DNA from: Pseudomonas sp. JAI120
GTDB taxonomy: Bacteria > Pseudomonadota > Gammaproteobacteria > Pseudomonadales > Pseudomonadaceae
Assembly: GCF_014207255.1 (NCBI RefSeq)
Contig: NZ_JACHCZ010000002.1
Span: 248,001-312,000 of the forward strand
Direction: 5' to 3'
DNA length: 64,000 nt
Part shown: positions 1 through 9,781 of the stretch, one piece after another
Layout: each line of letters starts with the position of its first letter
Position numbering within the stretch: the stretch's first letter is position 1
Translations under genes and position numbers: made by a program
The notes under the pieces: generated by a model
What the model was told of the DNA's origin: nothing
Database searches by the model: none
What the model saw: the letters and a program-made list of their open reading frames with translations, nothing else

Positions 1-565
1 TGACGGTATGGTCAAAACCAAACGGCGAGCCGATAGCTACCACCCACTGCCCAGCCTTCAGGTCCTGGGACTTGCCCAGTTTCAGCACCGGCAGGTCTTT
101 GCCTTCGATCTTCAGCAAGGCCACGTCGGAACGCGGGTCTGTGCCTACCAATTTGGCTTTCAGTTCACTGCGATCGGCCAGGCGCACGAGGATCTCGTCG
201 GCGTCGGCAATCACATGGTTATTGGTGAGGATGTAGCCATCTGGCGAAATAATGAAGCCAGACCCCAGGGACTGCGCTTCACGCTGGCCACCACCGCCGC
301 CACGAGGCGTACGCGGTTGTGGCATGCCACGCTCGAAGAACTCGCGCAGCATCGGCGGCAGGCCTTCCAGGTCAGGCATTTGCTGGTTGGAGACTTTGCG
401 ATCCGGCAGCTTCTGGGTGGTACTGATGTTCACCACGGCAGGCGAGGCTTGCTCAACCAATTGGGTGAAGTCAGGCAACTCGACCGCTTGCGCGGATACG
501 GCCTGACCCAGCACCAATACCGTGGCGACTATGGATAGGTAGGACTTCAAACGTGGTATCGACAT
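1..565 (-). CDS. mucD: MucD, DegP/HtrA-type periplasmic serine protease (partial, 5' part only)
   Basis: Periplasmic serine endoprotease that degrades misfolded envelope proteins and restrains AlgU signalling. The ATG at 563-565 opens a signal peptide (basic MSIPRLKSY, then a hydrophobic run ending near AVSAQA). The segment ends near residue 188, just after the GSPFGF stretch; the catalytic His lies in TNNHVI and the Asp in SDVALLKI. The Ser lies beyond the window edge. A glycine/arginine-rich linker (TPRGGGGQRE) precedes the protease domain. It is the last gene of algU-mucA-mucB-mucD, 234 bases after mucB. mucC, which sits between mucB and mucD in P. aeruginosa, is absent here. The family call is strong; the 3' end cannot be assessed. 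Confidence 0.93.
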   Translation of the reverse strand, partial: MSIPRLKSYLSIVATVLVLGQAVSAQAVELPDFTQLVEQASPAVVNISTTQKLPDRKVSNQQMPDLEGLPPMLREFFERGMPQPRTPRGGGGGQREAQSLGSGFIISPDGYILTNNHVIADADEILVRLADRSELKAKLVGTDPRSDVALLKIEGKDLPVLKLGKSQDLKAGQWVVAIGSPFGFDHTV

Positions 566-799
566 ACAGCTCCCGTTACGACGAGCAGGGTTGAGCGACA
601 GGGTTCAATAAACGCCGAAAACTGCGACCGACATTTTTGTTCCGCGAACAAAACAAGGCCAGAGCCGACAAGCCCTGACCTATAAAAAACATGGGAGATT
701 TTTGCAAGTGAAAATGCTGATCCAGACATTTCATGCTCTCGGCAGCCAACCTGGCATGGACGTACTGTGAAATATCTGGATGAACATAGGATTAACGAC

Positions 800-1762
800 T
801 CACGGCTTGGGGGTGACCTTTTTTTCACCGCGCACCGACAGTGCGATGCGTTCGGCGGTCCCAATAGGTATTTCGCCCACGACCGTCACCATCATTTCGC
901 CATCCACCGTGTTCAAGCGACGAGATACAGCGACCGTAGGGCCTAATTGGGTGCGAGTCTCGGTCACGCTCACATCGCTGATGGGTTCAAGAAACACTGA
1001 GAAGCGCGCCAGTCCATCTTCATACATCAGGCTGTCGACCCTGGTTTTGGTATGGGGGTCCTTGCGGGCGCTGCTATTGGTCAGCTGAAAGCCTGGCGGT
1101 AACCACTCCAAGTGCCAAGCCTCGACGGCTTCTACGGCCGCTGCCTTGGTGTCGCCGACGGCTATAGACGTGCATTCGCTGCTGGGCTGCAAGTCACGAT
1201 CATTGGGCGTGGTGGAGGTGTCTAATCGAGTGAACTGAAAGCGCTCCAGCAACTGTCCTTGATCGTTCAGCAACAAGGATTTAAGCGGCAGTGCGGTTTC
1301 ACGATCAAGGTGCAGCTCAAAGCCGTAGCGGTATTGATCACGCGGAGTGATCGACACAATTACCGCATTACGACCGGCCACGCGGGATTTTCCGATAACG
1401 GCCAGTTCGTAGAATTGATTGAGTTTTTCGGGATCAAGTGCGCGCGAAGGTGCATCACGCGAATTGCCAAGGCCGACGACAAGAGTGCCGCTGACGCATT
1501 GAGTACGACCATCTACACGGACGACTTCCTGGGCAGAACCATCAAGCTGCAAGAGCCGCTCACGGACCTGGCCATTCTGGACGCGATGCCAGATGTCATG
1601 GGTAGAAAAACTGCCATTACGTTCGTAGACAAACGTACCTTGAAAACTTTGCTGCTGCTCTGCACGCCCAAGTCGAGTTAGCCAGTCTTGGGCTTCATCG
1701 GCATGGGCGGGGAGTGCAAACCAACCACTGAGCAATAGCGTAAGGAGCGGTATGGCGCGCAT
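800..1762 (-). CDS. mucB: MucB/RseB, periplasmic regulator of the AlgU anti-sigma factor
   Basis: Binds the periplasmic part of MucA and shields it from regulated proteolysis, so AlgU stays off until lipid or protein stress is sensed. The 320-residue product starts with a signal peptide (MRAIPLLTLLLSGWFALPAHA). It then has the lipoprotein-carrier-like large domain (residues about 25-190, with FQGTFVYERNGSFSTHDIWHR) and the small C-terminal domain (about 210-310, with AWHLEWLPPGFQL). AAGGAG lies just upstream of the ATG at 1760-1762. It follows mucA by 16 bases in the same operon. Length and order match the family. Confidence 0.95.
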   Translation of the reverse strand: MRAIPLLTLLLSGWFALPAHADEAQDWLTRLGRAEQQQSFQGTFVYERNGSFSTHDIWHRVQNGQVRERLLQLDGSAQEVVRVDGRTQCVSGTLVVGLGNSRDAPSRALDPEKLNQFYELAVIGKSRVAGRNAVIVSITPRDQYRYGFELHLDRETALPLKSLLLNDQGQLLERFQFTRLDTSTTPNDRDLQPSSECTSIAVGDTKAAAVEAVEAWHLEWLPPGFQLTNSSARKDPHTKTRVDSLMYEDGLARFSVFLEPISDVSVTETRTQLGPTVAVSRRLNTVDGEMMVTVVGEIPIGTAERIALSVRGEKKVTPKP

Positions 1763-1778
1763 AGGGCTCCTTAACGTA

Positions 1779-2366
1779 TCAGCGGTTTTCCAGGCTTGCA
1801 GCGCGAGCGTATGGCAAAGCGCTTTCAGTGCCTTTCAAAGCGGATTCCTGTGCGTGTTGGCGCAAGTAGCCTGGAAGACGCTGGTCCTGCCAGCCGGATT
1901 GCCCTTGCAACACACCGTTAGCCATAGGGCCGGTGGTATCAGAGCTTTCCTTGTAGCCGGCCAGAACCGCTGGGCCTTTGACTTGCGGACCGGCCATGAC
2001 CGGTTGCTGAGTCTGCTGGGCCAGTTCGGCACCGGCGATTTCGTCCTGGTTATACAGGCGAACACCGGCCAGCACTGCAACAGTTACCGAGGCAGCAACT
2101 GCCAGGCGACCCAGGCTGCGCCAAGGGCCACGAGTAGCTTTTGCCGGAACGGCTTCATCAGCCAGCGCGGCAGAAACGGCCGCAGCAATATCCAGACGAG
2201 GGATTAGAAGATCCTTGTGCATCACCGCCCGAGCGACTTGGTAACGAGACCAGGTATCACGGGTTTCGGCATCATCAAATGCATTAAGCACCCGACGAAG
2301 TTCCAGTTCATCCGCTTCGTTATCCATCACTGCGGACAGCGATTCCTGCAGGGCATCACGACTCAT
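1779..2366 (-). CDS. mucA: MucA, anti-sigma factor for AlgU
   Basis: Inner-membrane anti-sigma factor. The cytoplasmic N-terminus (MSRDALQESLSAVMDNEADE, RseA N-domain) binds AlgU, one membrane segment lies around residues 84-105 (LGRLAVAASVTVAVLAGVRLY), and the periplasmic tail binds MucB and is cut by AlgW/MucP-type proteases under stress. The product is 195 residues, the usual length, with no sign of the truncating mutations that give mucoid P. aeruginosa. The start ATG at 2364-2366 has AGAGGAA upstream. It lies 32 bases after algU. Confidence 0.96.
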   Translation of the reverse strand: MSRDALQESLSAVMDNEADELELRRVLNAFDDAETRDTWSRYQVARAVMHKDLLIPRLDIAAAVSAALADEAVPAKATRGPWRSLGRLAVAASVTVAVLAGVRLYNQDEIAGAELAQQTQQPVMAGPQVKGPAVLAGYKESSDTTGPMANGVLQGQSGWQDQRLPGYLRQHAQESALKGTESALPYARAASLENR

Positions 2367-2398
2367 GGCGGTTCCTCTCTTGGCTGTCGCCGCTGTCT

Positions 2399-2980
2399 TT
2401 AGTTTTCCTGCAACAACGGTTGCAAGGCTTTATCGATGGCTTCCCGGGCCCGGAAAATCCGTGACCTTACAGTCCCCACCGGACACTGCATGACGCTCGC
2501 AATGTCTTCGTAACTCAGACCATCGAATTCACGTAAAGTTAACGCCGTACGTAAATCTTCTGGCAGTTGCTGAATTGTGCGATGAACGGTGCCTTCAATC
2601 TCGTCGCGCAGCAATGCACGCTCCGGCGACTCGAGATCTTTGAGGCCGTGATCACCATCGTAAAATTCTGCATCTTCTGAACTTACATCGCTATCCGGTG
2701 GGCGGCGTCCGCGAGACACCAGATAGTTCTTCGCCGTGTTGATGGCGATGCGGTAAAGCCACGTGTAAAACGCACTATCACCGCGAAAATTGCCCAGTGC
2801 ACGATATGCCTTGATAAAGGCTTCCTGTGCAACGTCCTGCGCTTCATGGGTGTCGTGCACAAACCGCACGATCAACCCGAGAATTTTGTGCTGGTATTTC
2901 AGCACTAGCAGATCAAATGCTCGCTTGTCGCCGCGTTGAACGCGCTCGACCAGCTGCTGATCCTCTTCCTGGGTTAGCAT
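2399..2980 (-). CDS. algU: AlgU (AlgT/RpoE), extracytoplasmic-function sigma factor 22
   Basis: Directs RNA polymerase to envelope-stress, osmotic and alginate genes. The 193-residue product has sigma region 2 (FDLLVLKYQHKILGLI and AQEAFIKAYRAL) and region 4 (LRTALTLREFDGLSYEDIA, helix-turn-helix with GTVRSRIFRARE). The start is the ATG at 2978-2980, preceded by GAGGAG at the right distance. An upstream in-frame GTG would add two residues but lies on the ribosome-binding site. It is first gene of the algU-mucA-mucB-mucD operon, whose own AlgU-type promoter is visible at 3039-3066. Confidence 0.97.
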   Translation of the reverse strand: MLTQEEDQQLVERVQRGDKRAFDLLVLKYQHKILGLIVRFVHDTHEAQDVAQEAFIKAYRALGNFRGDSAFYTWLYRIAINTAKNYLVSRGRRPPDSDVSSEDAEFYDGDHGLKDLESPERALLRDEIEGTVHRTIQQLPEDLRTALTLREFDGLSYEDIASVMQCPVGTVRSRIFRAREAIDKALQPLLQEN

Positions 2981-3443
2981 GAACACTCCTCGTTGTACTT
3001 GAAGGAGGCTTGCATAACTAAACGATCAGGCTTGCAAACATAGACTCGGACTTTTCGCAAAAGTTCTCCCCCTCCAAGCAAGTTTCCGGCATGCACTGAT
3101 TTGGCACACACGAAAAACGCAGCGCGGGTAACGCCGGCTGCGCGAATAATCTTGTCGTCGGTTTTCTGACGCGTCCAATGCTCCCGACGGGCCAATAAAC
3201 TCAACGTTTTCCCAGCTTTCGGGCAACCTGCTATTGAGTAGAGGCCTATGCAAAAAGTTCCCGCCTCAATAACCGGGTGATTTTACCCGAGCCGCGCACC
3301 GTAATCTCACATTGCCACGAATGCCCGGCTATTGTGCCGGTCCCCCCCTCTATATACTAGTGGCCCGTGTGACCCTTTGATTCGCCGATCCAGGCGTCCT
3401 GTTTGCGCCAGCCCTGTGGATCGCTTTTTGCGGAATCCTTCAA
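2981..3443. other. Intergenic region between divergent algU and nadB
   Basis: About 460 bases that carry the algU promoter described separately and, presumably, the nadB promoter. I see no convincing gene or RNA element here. Confidence 0.6.
3039..3066 (-). promoter_or_regulatory. AlgU-dependent promoter upstream of algU
   Basis: Read on the minus strand there is GAACTT, 16 bases, then TCTATG. This fits the AlgU/RpoE consensus (GAACTT, 16-17 bases, TCtgA), preceded by a G-rich stretch. It lies about 60 bases before the algU start and fits the known autoregulation of this operon in Pseudomonas. Confidence 0.75.
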
Positions 3444-5060
3444 ATGAGCCAACAGTTTCAACACGATGTCCTGGTGATCGGTAGCGGCGCGGCCGGCTTG
3501 AGCCTTGCGCTGACCCTTCCCAGCCACTTGCGCATTGCAGTCCTGAGCAAAGGCGACCTGGCCAACGGTTCGACATTCTGGGCCCAGGGCGGTGTCGCCG
3601 CCGTGCTGGACGACACCGACACGGTGCAATCCCACGTTGAAGACACCCTCAACGCCGGCGGCGGCCTGTGCAACGAGGACGCGGTGCGCTTCACCGTCGA
3701 GCATAGCCGCGAGGCGATCCAATGGCTGATCGACCAGGGCGTGCCCTTCACCCGCGACGACCACGCCGGCAGCGACGACAGCGGCTTCGAATTCCACCTG
3801 ACACGCGAAGGCGGCCACAGCCATCGCCGTATCATCCACGCCGCCGACGCTACCGGCGCCGCGATCTTCAAGACCTTGCTCGACCAGGCCCGCCAACGCC
3901 CCAACATCGAACTGCTGGAGCAACGCGTCGCCGTCGACCTGATCACCGAAAAACGCCTGGGCCTGGACGGCGAGCGCTGCCTCGGCGCCTACGTGCTCAA
4001 CCGCACCAGCGGCGAAGTCGACACCTACGGCGCGCGGTTCACCATTCTTGCCTCGGGTGGCGCCGCCAAGGTCTACCTCTACACCAGCAACCCCGACGGC
4101 GCCTGCGGCGACGGCATTGCCATGGCCTGGCGCTCGGGCTGCCGGGTGGCCAACCTGGAATTCAACCAGTTCCATCCCACCTGCCTGTATCACCCGCAGG
4201 CCAAGAGTTTCCTGATCACCGAAGCCCTGCGCGGCGAAGGTGCACACCTCAAGCTGCCGAACGGTGAGCGCTTCATGCAGCGCTTCGACCCGCGCGCCGA
4301 GCTGGCACCGCGAGATATCGTCGCCCGCGCCATCGACCATGAGATGAAGCGCCTGGGTGTCGACTGCGTCTACCTGGACATCAGCCACAAGCCCGAAGCG
4401 TTCATCAAGACCCACTTCCCGACCGTCTACGAGCGCTGCCTGGCGTTCAACATCGACATCACCAAAGGCCCGATCCCGGTGGTGCCGGCTGCGCACTACA
4501 CCTGCGGCGGCGTGATGGTCGACCAGCATGGCCGTACCGATGTACCCGGCCTGTACGCGATTGGCGAAACCAGCTTCACCGGGCTGCACGGCGCCAACCG
4601 CATGGCCAGCAACTCGCTGCTCGAATGCTTCGTGTACGCCCGCTCGGCGGCAGCGGACATTCTCGAACAACTGCCACGCATTCCCGTACCGGCCGCCCTG
4701 CCCCGCTGGGATGCCAGCCAGGTTACCGATTCGGACGAAGACGTGATCATCGCCCACAACTGGGACGAGCTGCGGCGCTTCATGTGGGACTACGTGGGGA
4801 TCGTGCGCACCAACAAGCGCCTGCAACGGGCGCAACACCGGGTGCGATTGCTGCTGGATGAGATTGATGAGTTCTACAGCAACTACAAGGTCAGCCGTGA
4901 CCTGATCGAACTGCGCAACCTGGCCCAAGTCGCGGAGTTGATGATCCGCTCGGCCATGGAACGCAAAGAGAGCCGGGGCCTGCATTACACCCTCGACTAC
5001 CCGCAGATGCTGCCCGAGGCCCGCGACACTATTCTGGTGCCAACCACCTACGGCGGCTGA
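3444..5060 (+). CDS. nadB: L-aspartate oxidase NadB
   Basis: FAD enzyme that oxidises L-aspartate to iminoaspartate, the first step of de novo NAD synthesis. The 538 residues show the dinucleotide-binding motif [11 protein letters not shown] near residues 12-22, the FAD/succinate-dehydrogenase-type stretch [15 protein letters not shown] (about 34-48), the active-site HPTCLY and EALRGEGA segments (about 245-275), and the C-terminal FAD motif [15 protein letters not shown] (about 380-394). Length is normal for NadB. It faces the algU operon divergently; its 3' end overlaps the convergent ygfX by 32 bases. Confidence 0.96.
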   Translation: MSQQFQHDVLVIGSGAAGLSLALTLPSHLRIAVLSKGDLANGSTFWAQGGVAAVLDDTDTVQSHVEDTLNAGGGLCNEDAVRFTVEHSREAIQWLIDQGVPFTRDDHAGSDDSGFEFHLTREGGHSHRRIIHAADATGAAIFKTLLDQARQRPNIELLEQRVAVDLITEKRLGLDGERCLGAYVLNRTSGEVDTYGARFTILASGGAAKVYLYTSNPDGACGDGIAMAWRSGCRVANLEFNQFHPTCLYHPQAKSFLITEALRGEGAHLKLPNGERFMQRFDPRAELAPRDIVARAIDHEMKRLGVDCVYLDISHKPEAFIKTHFPTVYERCLAFNIDITKGPIPVVPAAHYTCGGVMVDQHGRTDVPGLYAIGETSFTGLHGANRMASNSLLECFVYARSAAADILEQLPRIPVPAALPRWDASQVTDSDEDVIIAHNWDELRRFMWDYVGIVRTNKRLQRAQHRVRLLLDEIDEFYSNYKVSRDLIELRNLAQVAELMIRSAMERKESRGLHYTLDYPQMLPEARDTILVPTTYGG

Positions 5061-5475
5061 ACTTCAAGCGAACCCGCAGGCGCCGGTGTACATCGGCGGC
5101 CTGCGAATCCGTCGGCACGCAGACCGAACGCACCCACCACTCGCCCTGCACGCGATAGCGCAACACGACAATCAGCGGCAACGCCACGCTGTCGGGGCGC
5201 AGTTGCACGCTATGCCAACCGCGCTCCCTGCTGAATAACTGCCAGCCATCTTCATCGCGACGCAGGCCACGAATCGATGAACGGTGAGTCAGCAGGATAT
5301 GACGCGGCAACACCCACCCGGCGTGAGCCAGGCACAACAGCATGCCGAGGCTTGAATAGTGCAGATCGAGAAACAACAGCGCACCCAGCGCGAACAGCTG
5401 GGCAAGGAGATACGCCGCCAGCAACAGCCGTGAGGCCTGCCAGCGGCATTCGAATCGATTACTTGGGCTGGACAC
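5029..5475 (-). CDS. YgfX/CptA family membrane protein
   Basis: A 148-residue protein with two adjacent hydrophobic segments near the N-terminus (about 16-35 and 42-58), then a soluble tail with [16 protein letters not shown], typical of the YgfX family encoded next to sdhE. In E. coli YgfX has been described as a toxin-like factor affecting cell shape; that role is not shown for Pseudomonas. The start is a GTG at 5473-5475 inside the 3' end of sdhE, so the two genes overlap by 17 bases and are probably translationally coupled. The 3' end overlaps nadB on the other strand. Confidence 0.8.
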   Translation of the reverse strand: MSSPSNRFECRWQASRLLLAAYLLAQLFALGALLFLDLHYSSLGMLLCLAHAGWVLPRHILLTHRSSIRGLRRDEDGWQLFSRERGWHSVQLRPDSVALPLIVVLRYRVQGEWWVRSVCVPTDSQAADVHRRLRVRLKFSRRRWLAPE

Positions 5476-5713
5476 GATCCAGGATCATCCGGACCATGCG
5501 CTGCAGCTCAGGGTCTTCGGACTCTGCGCGCTCCATGAACCAACCGAACATGTCCTGATCTTCGCAAGTCAGCAGCCTGACGTAGAGATCGCGATCTTCC
5601 TTATTGAGCGTCGCGTATACCTCTTTGGTAAAAGGCACCAGCAACACATCAAGCTCAAGCATGCCACGACGGCTGTGCCAGTAGAGGCGATTGATTTCTA
5701 CATCTTCGACCAT
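5459..5713 (-). CDS. sdhE: SdhE/YgfY family FAD assembly factor
   Basis: Small protein that promotes covalent flavinylation of succinate dehydrogenase and fumarate reductase. The 84-residue product has the family motif RRGMLELD (about residues 15-22), with the conserved RGxxE, and the acidic helix region [11 protein letters not shown]. The chosen ATG (5711-5713) gives the usual length; an upstream in-frame extension of 29 residues has no family resemblance. It overlaps ygfX downstream, the standard pairing. Confidence 0.93.
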   Translation of the reverse strand: MVEDVEINRLYWHSRRGMLELDVLLVPFTKEVYATLNKEDRDLYVRLLTCEDQDMFGWFMERAESEDPELQRMVRMILDRVQPK

Positions 5714-5853
5714 GGAGCGCTCCTCAAATAGAGCGCAAGTATACAGGCCCGACGGCACCGGAACAGTCGGCCTTGGTCGCCCCATACGTAAACTATCCAT
5801 TTGCCGAGCGCCCCTCTATGATGCACCCATGACTTTTTGACCTGCGATGACCC

Positions 5854-6795
5854 ATGGCTGACTCTGCTTTCTTCTGCCCCCTATCCCACGAAGGCGTTCT
5901 CGCCGTCCGCGGCTCCGACGCTGCCAAGTTCCTGCAGGGACAACTCACCTGCAACCTCAATTACCTGAGCGACACCCAGGCCAGCCTCGGTGCGCGCTGC
6001 ACACAAAAAGGCCGCATGCAGTCGAGCTTCCGTATCCTGTTGCAGGGCGACGGCGTACTCCTGGCCATGGCCACCGAGCTGCTCGAACCGCAACTGGCGG
6101 ACCTGAAGAAATACGCGGTGTTCTCCAAGTCCAAGCTCACCGACGAAAGCGCCGCCTGGGTGCGTTTCGGTGTGATCGATGGCGATCAGGCGCTGACCGG
6201 CCTTGGCCTTGAGCTGCCTGCCGAGACGGACAGCGTTGCCCGTACCGAACACCTGATCGCCATCCGCGTCTCCCCCGCCCGCGCCGAACTCTGGGTACCT
6301 GCCGGGCAAGCCGACAGCGTACGCAGCCAATTGGCCGCACAGCTGACACAAACCGATTTGAATAACTGGCTGCTGGGCCAGATCCGCGCCGGTATCGGCC
6401 AGGTCATGCCCCAGACCCGCGAACTGTTCATCCCGCAGATGCTCAACCTGCAGGCCGTGGGCGGCGTCAGCTTCAAGAAAGGCTGCTACACCGGCCAGGA
6501 AATCGTCGCGCGCATGCAGTACCTGGGCAAACTCAAGCGTCGCCTGTACCGCTTGAGCCTGAACGCGGCTGAAATGCCCGAGCCAGGCACCCCGCTGTTT
6601 TCCCCCAGCCACAACAGTGCGATCGGCGAAGTGGTGATTGCAGCAAAAGCTGACCAGGCGATTGAACTTCTGGCGGTATTGCAAGCCGAAGCTGCCGATA
6701 GTGGCGATGTGCACTTAGGCACGGCGGAAGGCCCCGGTTTGCAGTTGCTTGACCTGCCTTACACGCTTGACCGCGATCGTGAGATCCAGCGTTAG
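5854..6795 (+). CDS. ygfZ: YgfZ, folate-binding Fe-S cluster maintenance protein
   Basis: Glycine-cleavage-T-like protein that binds tetrahydrofolate and is needed for activity of some Fe-S enzymes such as MiaB. The 313 residues contain the diagnostic KGCYTGQE motif at 209-216, including the Cys at 211 required for function in E. coli. Other shared stretches are FLQGQLTCNL near the N-terminus and GARCTQKGRM (about 50-59). It is divergent from sdhE, and the HDOD gene follows after 36 bases. Confidence 0.94.
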   Translation: MADSAFFCPLSHEGVLAVRGSDAAKFLQGQLTCNLNYLSDTQASLGARCTQKGRMQSSFRILLQGDGVLLAMATELLEPQLADLKKYAVFSKSKLTDESAAWVRFGVIDGDQALTGLGLELPAETDSVARTEHLIAIRVSPARAELWVPAGQADSVRSQLAAQLTQTDLNNWLLGQIRAGIGQVMPQTRELFIPQMLNLQAVGGVSFKKGCYTGQEIVARMQYLGKLKRRLYRLSLNAAEMPEPGTPLFSPSHNSAIGEVVIAAKADQAIELLAVLQAEAADSGDVHLGTAEGPGLQLLDLPYTLDRDREIQR

Positions 6796-6831
6796 TCGCC
6801 GTATTTTTCTGCAACACCCTAGAGAGCATGA

Positions 6832-7653
6832 ATGAGCAAACTGGCGGAAAAAATCCAACAGGCGTTGGTTAAGGCCATCGACAACGATGACCTGGTTCTG
6901 CCGACATTGCCGGAAGTGGCCCTAAACATCCGTCAGGCCGCTGAAGACCCGGAAATCAGCATCAGCCACTTGAGTAAAGTGATCGGCCGCGACACTGCGT
7001 TGTCGGCGCGCCTGATCAAAGTGGTCAACAGCCCGCTGTTGCGCGCCACCCAGGAAGTCACCGACCTGCACACCGCCATCACCCGGCTGGGCACCAACTA
7101 CAGCAGCAACCTGGCCATCGGCCTGGTGATGGAGCAGATCTTCCACGCCCGTTCCGAGGTGGTCGAACAGAAAATGCGCGATGTGTGGCGCCGCAGCCTG
7201 GAAGTGGCGGGCGTCAGCTACGCCCTGTGCCGCAACCACAGCCAGCTCAAGCCGGACCAGGCAGCGCTGGGCGGCCTGGTGCATCAGATCGGCGTGCTGC
7301 CGATCCTGACCTACGCCGAAGACCACTATGAGCTGCTGTCAGACCCGGTCAGCCTCAACCACGTGATCGACAGCATCCACCCGGTGCTGGGCGACAAGTT
7401 GCTGAGTGGCTGGGACTTCCCGGAAATGCTGGCGAAACTGCCGGGCCAGTACCTGAACCTGGAACGCGATTCAGCCAGCCTCGACTACATCGACGTAGTG
7501 CAGATTGCCGTGCTGTATTGCCATCACGGCACCGACCACCCCCTGGCAAAGGTGGACGTGTCCAGCGTGCCCGCCATGAAGAAACTGCGCGTTGACCCTT
7601 ACAGCGAGAAGCTGCGCGCAGAGCTGGATGAAGCGCGCGCGATGTTCGATTGA
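6832..7653 (+). CDS. HDOD-domain protein
   Basis: A 273-residue protein made almost entirely of an HDOD domain, a non-catalytic relative of HD phosphohydrolases used in bacterial signalling. LPTLPEVALNIRQAAEDPEI (about 23-42) and VIGRDTALSARLIKVVNSPL (about 50-69) are typical of the family. The catalytic HD pair is not evident. No receiver or output domain is attached. Partners cannot be inferred from the neighbours. It may be cotranscribed with ygfZ. Confidence 0.85.
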   Translation: MSKLAEKIQQALVKAIDNDDLVLPTLPEVALNIRQAAEDPEISISHLSKVIGRDTALSARLIKVVNSPLLRATQEVTDLHTAITRLGTNYSSNLAIGLVMEQIFHARSEVVEQKMRDVWRRSLEVAGVSYALCRNHSQLKPDQAALGGLVHQIGVLPILTYAEDHYELLSDPVSLNHVIDSIHPVLGDKLLSGWDFPEMLAKLPGQYLNLERDSASLDYIDVVQIAVLYCHHGTDHPLAKVDVSSVPAMKKLRVDPYSEKLRAELDEARAMFD

Positions 7654-9039
7654 TCAACCCGCGATAAAACTCACCCGTACCTTCAACCCCGCCTGCTCGC
7701 CGTCATGCAGGCTGATTTGCGCCAGATGCGCGCGACAGATTTCGCCGACGATCGCCAGCCCCAGGCCTGAGCCCATGCCTTGCTGGCTGCGGCGGTAGAA
7801 GCGCTCGAACACCCGGTCGCGCTCATCCAGCGGAATACCGGGGCCGTCATCCTCGACTTCCAGTACCGCCGGCGCCGTCACCCGCAGGATCACGTTGCCA
7901 CCCGGCGGCGTGTGCGCCAGGGCGTTGTCCACCAGGTTGCTCAACAGCTCGTTGAGCAGCGTCGGCTCGCCACGCAACCACACCGGTTCATCCGCCTCCA
8001 GCGCCAGTGCCACGCCGCGCGCATGGGCCAACGGCGCCATGGCCATGCCCAGTTCACGGGCCAATTGGCTGAGGTCGAGCAACTGCGCGCCACCTTCGGC
8101 AATCGCCCGGGCACCGTTTTCGATGCGCGCCAGGGATAGCAACTGATTGGCCAGGTGGGTCAACCGATCGGTGCCTTGGGCCGCGGTTTCCAGGGTACTG
8201 CGCCAGGTCGCGGGGTCTTCGGCGCGCAGGCCCAGTTCCAGGCGCGCCTTGAGCGCCGCCAACGGGGTACGCAGTTCATGGGATGCATCGGCAATAAACT
8301 GCGCCTGACGCTCGAACTGGCCGCGCAGGCGTTCGGTAAAGTGGTTGAGGGAACGCACCAGCGGGCCGAATTCATGCTGCACCTCCACCAGCGGCAACGG
8401 CCGCAAGTCGTCGGGCTGGCGCTCTTCCACCGCCGTGCGCAGGCGCTCCAGCGGGCGCAAGGCGGCGCTGACGGCGAACCACACCAGCAACAAGGCGCCG
8501 ATGGCGAGCATGCCCAGGCGCAGCAAGGTGTCAGCCATCAGGCTGCGGGCCATGCTCACGCGTGCTTCATCGGTTTCGGCCACGCGGATTTCCGCCATGC
8601 CGTTCATGTTCGGTTCGGAGACCGCCTTGAGCAGGCTGACCACCCGCACTTCCTGGCCCTGGTACTTGGCGTTGTAGAAACGCGCCAGCGCCGGGTAATC
8701 GTCGGTGCGCGGTGTGCCGGGGGGCGGACCGGGGAGGTTTTCGTAGCCGGAAATCAGCTTCTGATCAATGTCATTGACCTGGTAATAGATGCGCCCGGCG
8801 CTGTCGTAGGCAAAGGTGTCCAGGGCGACATAGGGCACGTTGGCGCTGAGAGTCCCGTCCACTTGGGTCAGGCCGGCGGCGATGGTACGCGCCGAGGCCA
8901 GCAACGTGCGGTCATAGGCGGTGTCGGCCGCCTCGCGGCCGTTCCAGTAGGCACTCATGCCACTGGCGAGCATCAACAGCACCAGCAGCAGCGCCAGGTT
9001 CCACAGCAGGCGCCAGCGCAGGCTGCTGGGCTTATGCAT
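7654..9039 (-). CDS. tctE: Sensor histidine kinase, TctE type
   Basis: Inner-membrane histidine kinase of 461 residues, predicted to sense tricarboxylates. It has a membrane segment at about 13-31, a periplasmic sensor domain to about 160, a second membrane segment at about 170-193, a HAMP-like linker, the phosphoacceptor box FIADASHELRTPL (about 245-257), the N box LLSNLVDNALAHT and a G box EDDGPGIPLDERDR ending in GLGLAIV. The start ATG (9037-9039) overlaps the end of the response-regulator gene by 8 bases, so the pair is one operon. The TctE name rests on gene order beside tctCBA. Confidence 0.88.
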   Translation of the reverse strand: MHKPSSLRWRLLWNLALLLVLLMLASGMSAYWNGREAADTAYDRTLLASARTIAAGLTQVDGTLSANVPYVALDTFAYDSAGRIYYQVNDIDQKLISGYENLPGPPPGTPRTDDYPALARFYNAKYQGQEVRVVSLLKAVSEPNMNGMAEIRVAETDEARVSMARSLMADTLLRLGMLAIGALLLVWFAVSAALRPLERLRTAVEERQPDDLRPLPLVEVQHEFGPLVRSLNHFTERLRGQFERQAQFIADASHELRTPLAALKARLELGLRAEDPATWRSTLETAAQGTDRLTHLANQLLSLARIENGARAIAEGGAQLLDLSQLARELGMAMAPLAHARGVALALEADEPVWLRGEPTLLNELLSNLVDNALAHTPPGGNVILRVTAPAVLEVEDDGPGIPLDERDRVFERFYRRSQQGMGSGLGLAIVGEICRAHLAQISLHDGEQAGLKVRVSFIAG

Positions 9040-9703
9040 CGCGGGCTTCCAGCAGGTAGCCGAGACCGCGGAACGTCACGATGGCGATGGGGTGACCATC
9101 GAGCTTCTTGCGCAGACGGTGCACGTAGATTTCGATGGCGTCGGGGCTGGCCTCTTCGTCCAGGCCGAACACCTGGGAAGCCAGTTGCTCCTTGCTCATC
9201 ACCCGGCCTGGTCGGGCGATCAGCGCTTCGAGCACGGCTTGCTCGCGGGAGGTCAACGTCATCAGCTCGCCGCCCACGGTGAAACGGCGGGTGTCGAGGT
9301 CATAGACCAGCACACCGCAGGCCTGCTGGCGCTCGCCGCCCAACACACTGCGGCGCAGCAGCGCCTTGACCCGCGCCTCCAGTTCGGTCAGTTCGAACGG
9401 TTTGGCCAGGTAATCATCGGCGCCCAGGTTCAGGCCATGCACGCGGTCCTTCACATCGCTGCGCGCGGTCAGCATCAGCACCGGCAGGTTTTTCCCACGC
9501 GCCCGCAAGCGCGCCAGCACCTCGAAACCGTCCATGCGGGGCAGGCCCACATCCAGGATGGCCACCGCGTAATCCTCACTGCTCAAGGCCAGGTCGGCGG
9601 CCACGCCGTCATGCAATACGTCAACGGTCAAACCCGTGCTCTTGAGCGCTTGGGCGACGCTTTCGGCGAGTTGCAGATGGTCTTCAACCAGAAGGACACG
9701 CAT
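9032..9703 (-). CDS. tctD: Response regulator, TctD type (OmpR/PhoB family)
   Basis: DNA-binding response regulator of 223 residues. The receiver domain has phosphoacceptor Asp51 in AILDVGLPRMDGF and the conserved Lys in YLAKPFEL; the winged-helix output domain contains LTSREQAVLEALI and ends with VTFRGLGYLLEA. The start was set at the ATG at 9701-9703, giving MRVLLVEDH, the usual N-terminus. It is divergent from the porin-tctCBA operon and likely activates it; spaced TGAAA repeats lie between them. Confidence 0.9.
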   Translation of the reverse strand: MRVLLVEDHLQLAESVAQALKSTGLTVDVLHDGVAADLALSSEDYAVAILDVGLPRMDGFEVLARLRARGKNLPVLMLTARSDVKDRVHGLNLGADDYLAKPFELTELEARVKALLRRSVLGGERQQACGVLVYDLDTRRFTVGGELMTLTSREQAVLEALIARPGRVMSKEQLASQVFGLDEEASPDAIEIYVHRLRKKLDGHPIAIVTFRGLGYLLEARDA

Positions 9704-9781
9704 GGATTTCCACCTTATTCGGACGTGGTCGGCGCCACGCTTTGCCGGGCAGTTTACAGGCGCCGACTGCCCTGTGAAGCC

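Noticed and set aside
3357..4985. Long open frame on the minus strand opposite nadB (about 540 codons)
   Set aside because: It is the antisense of a certain gene with high GC third positions; the translation is rich in A, V, G, H and Q without any family motif and has no ribosome-binding site.
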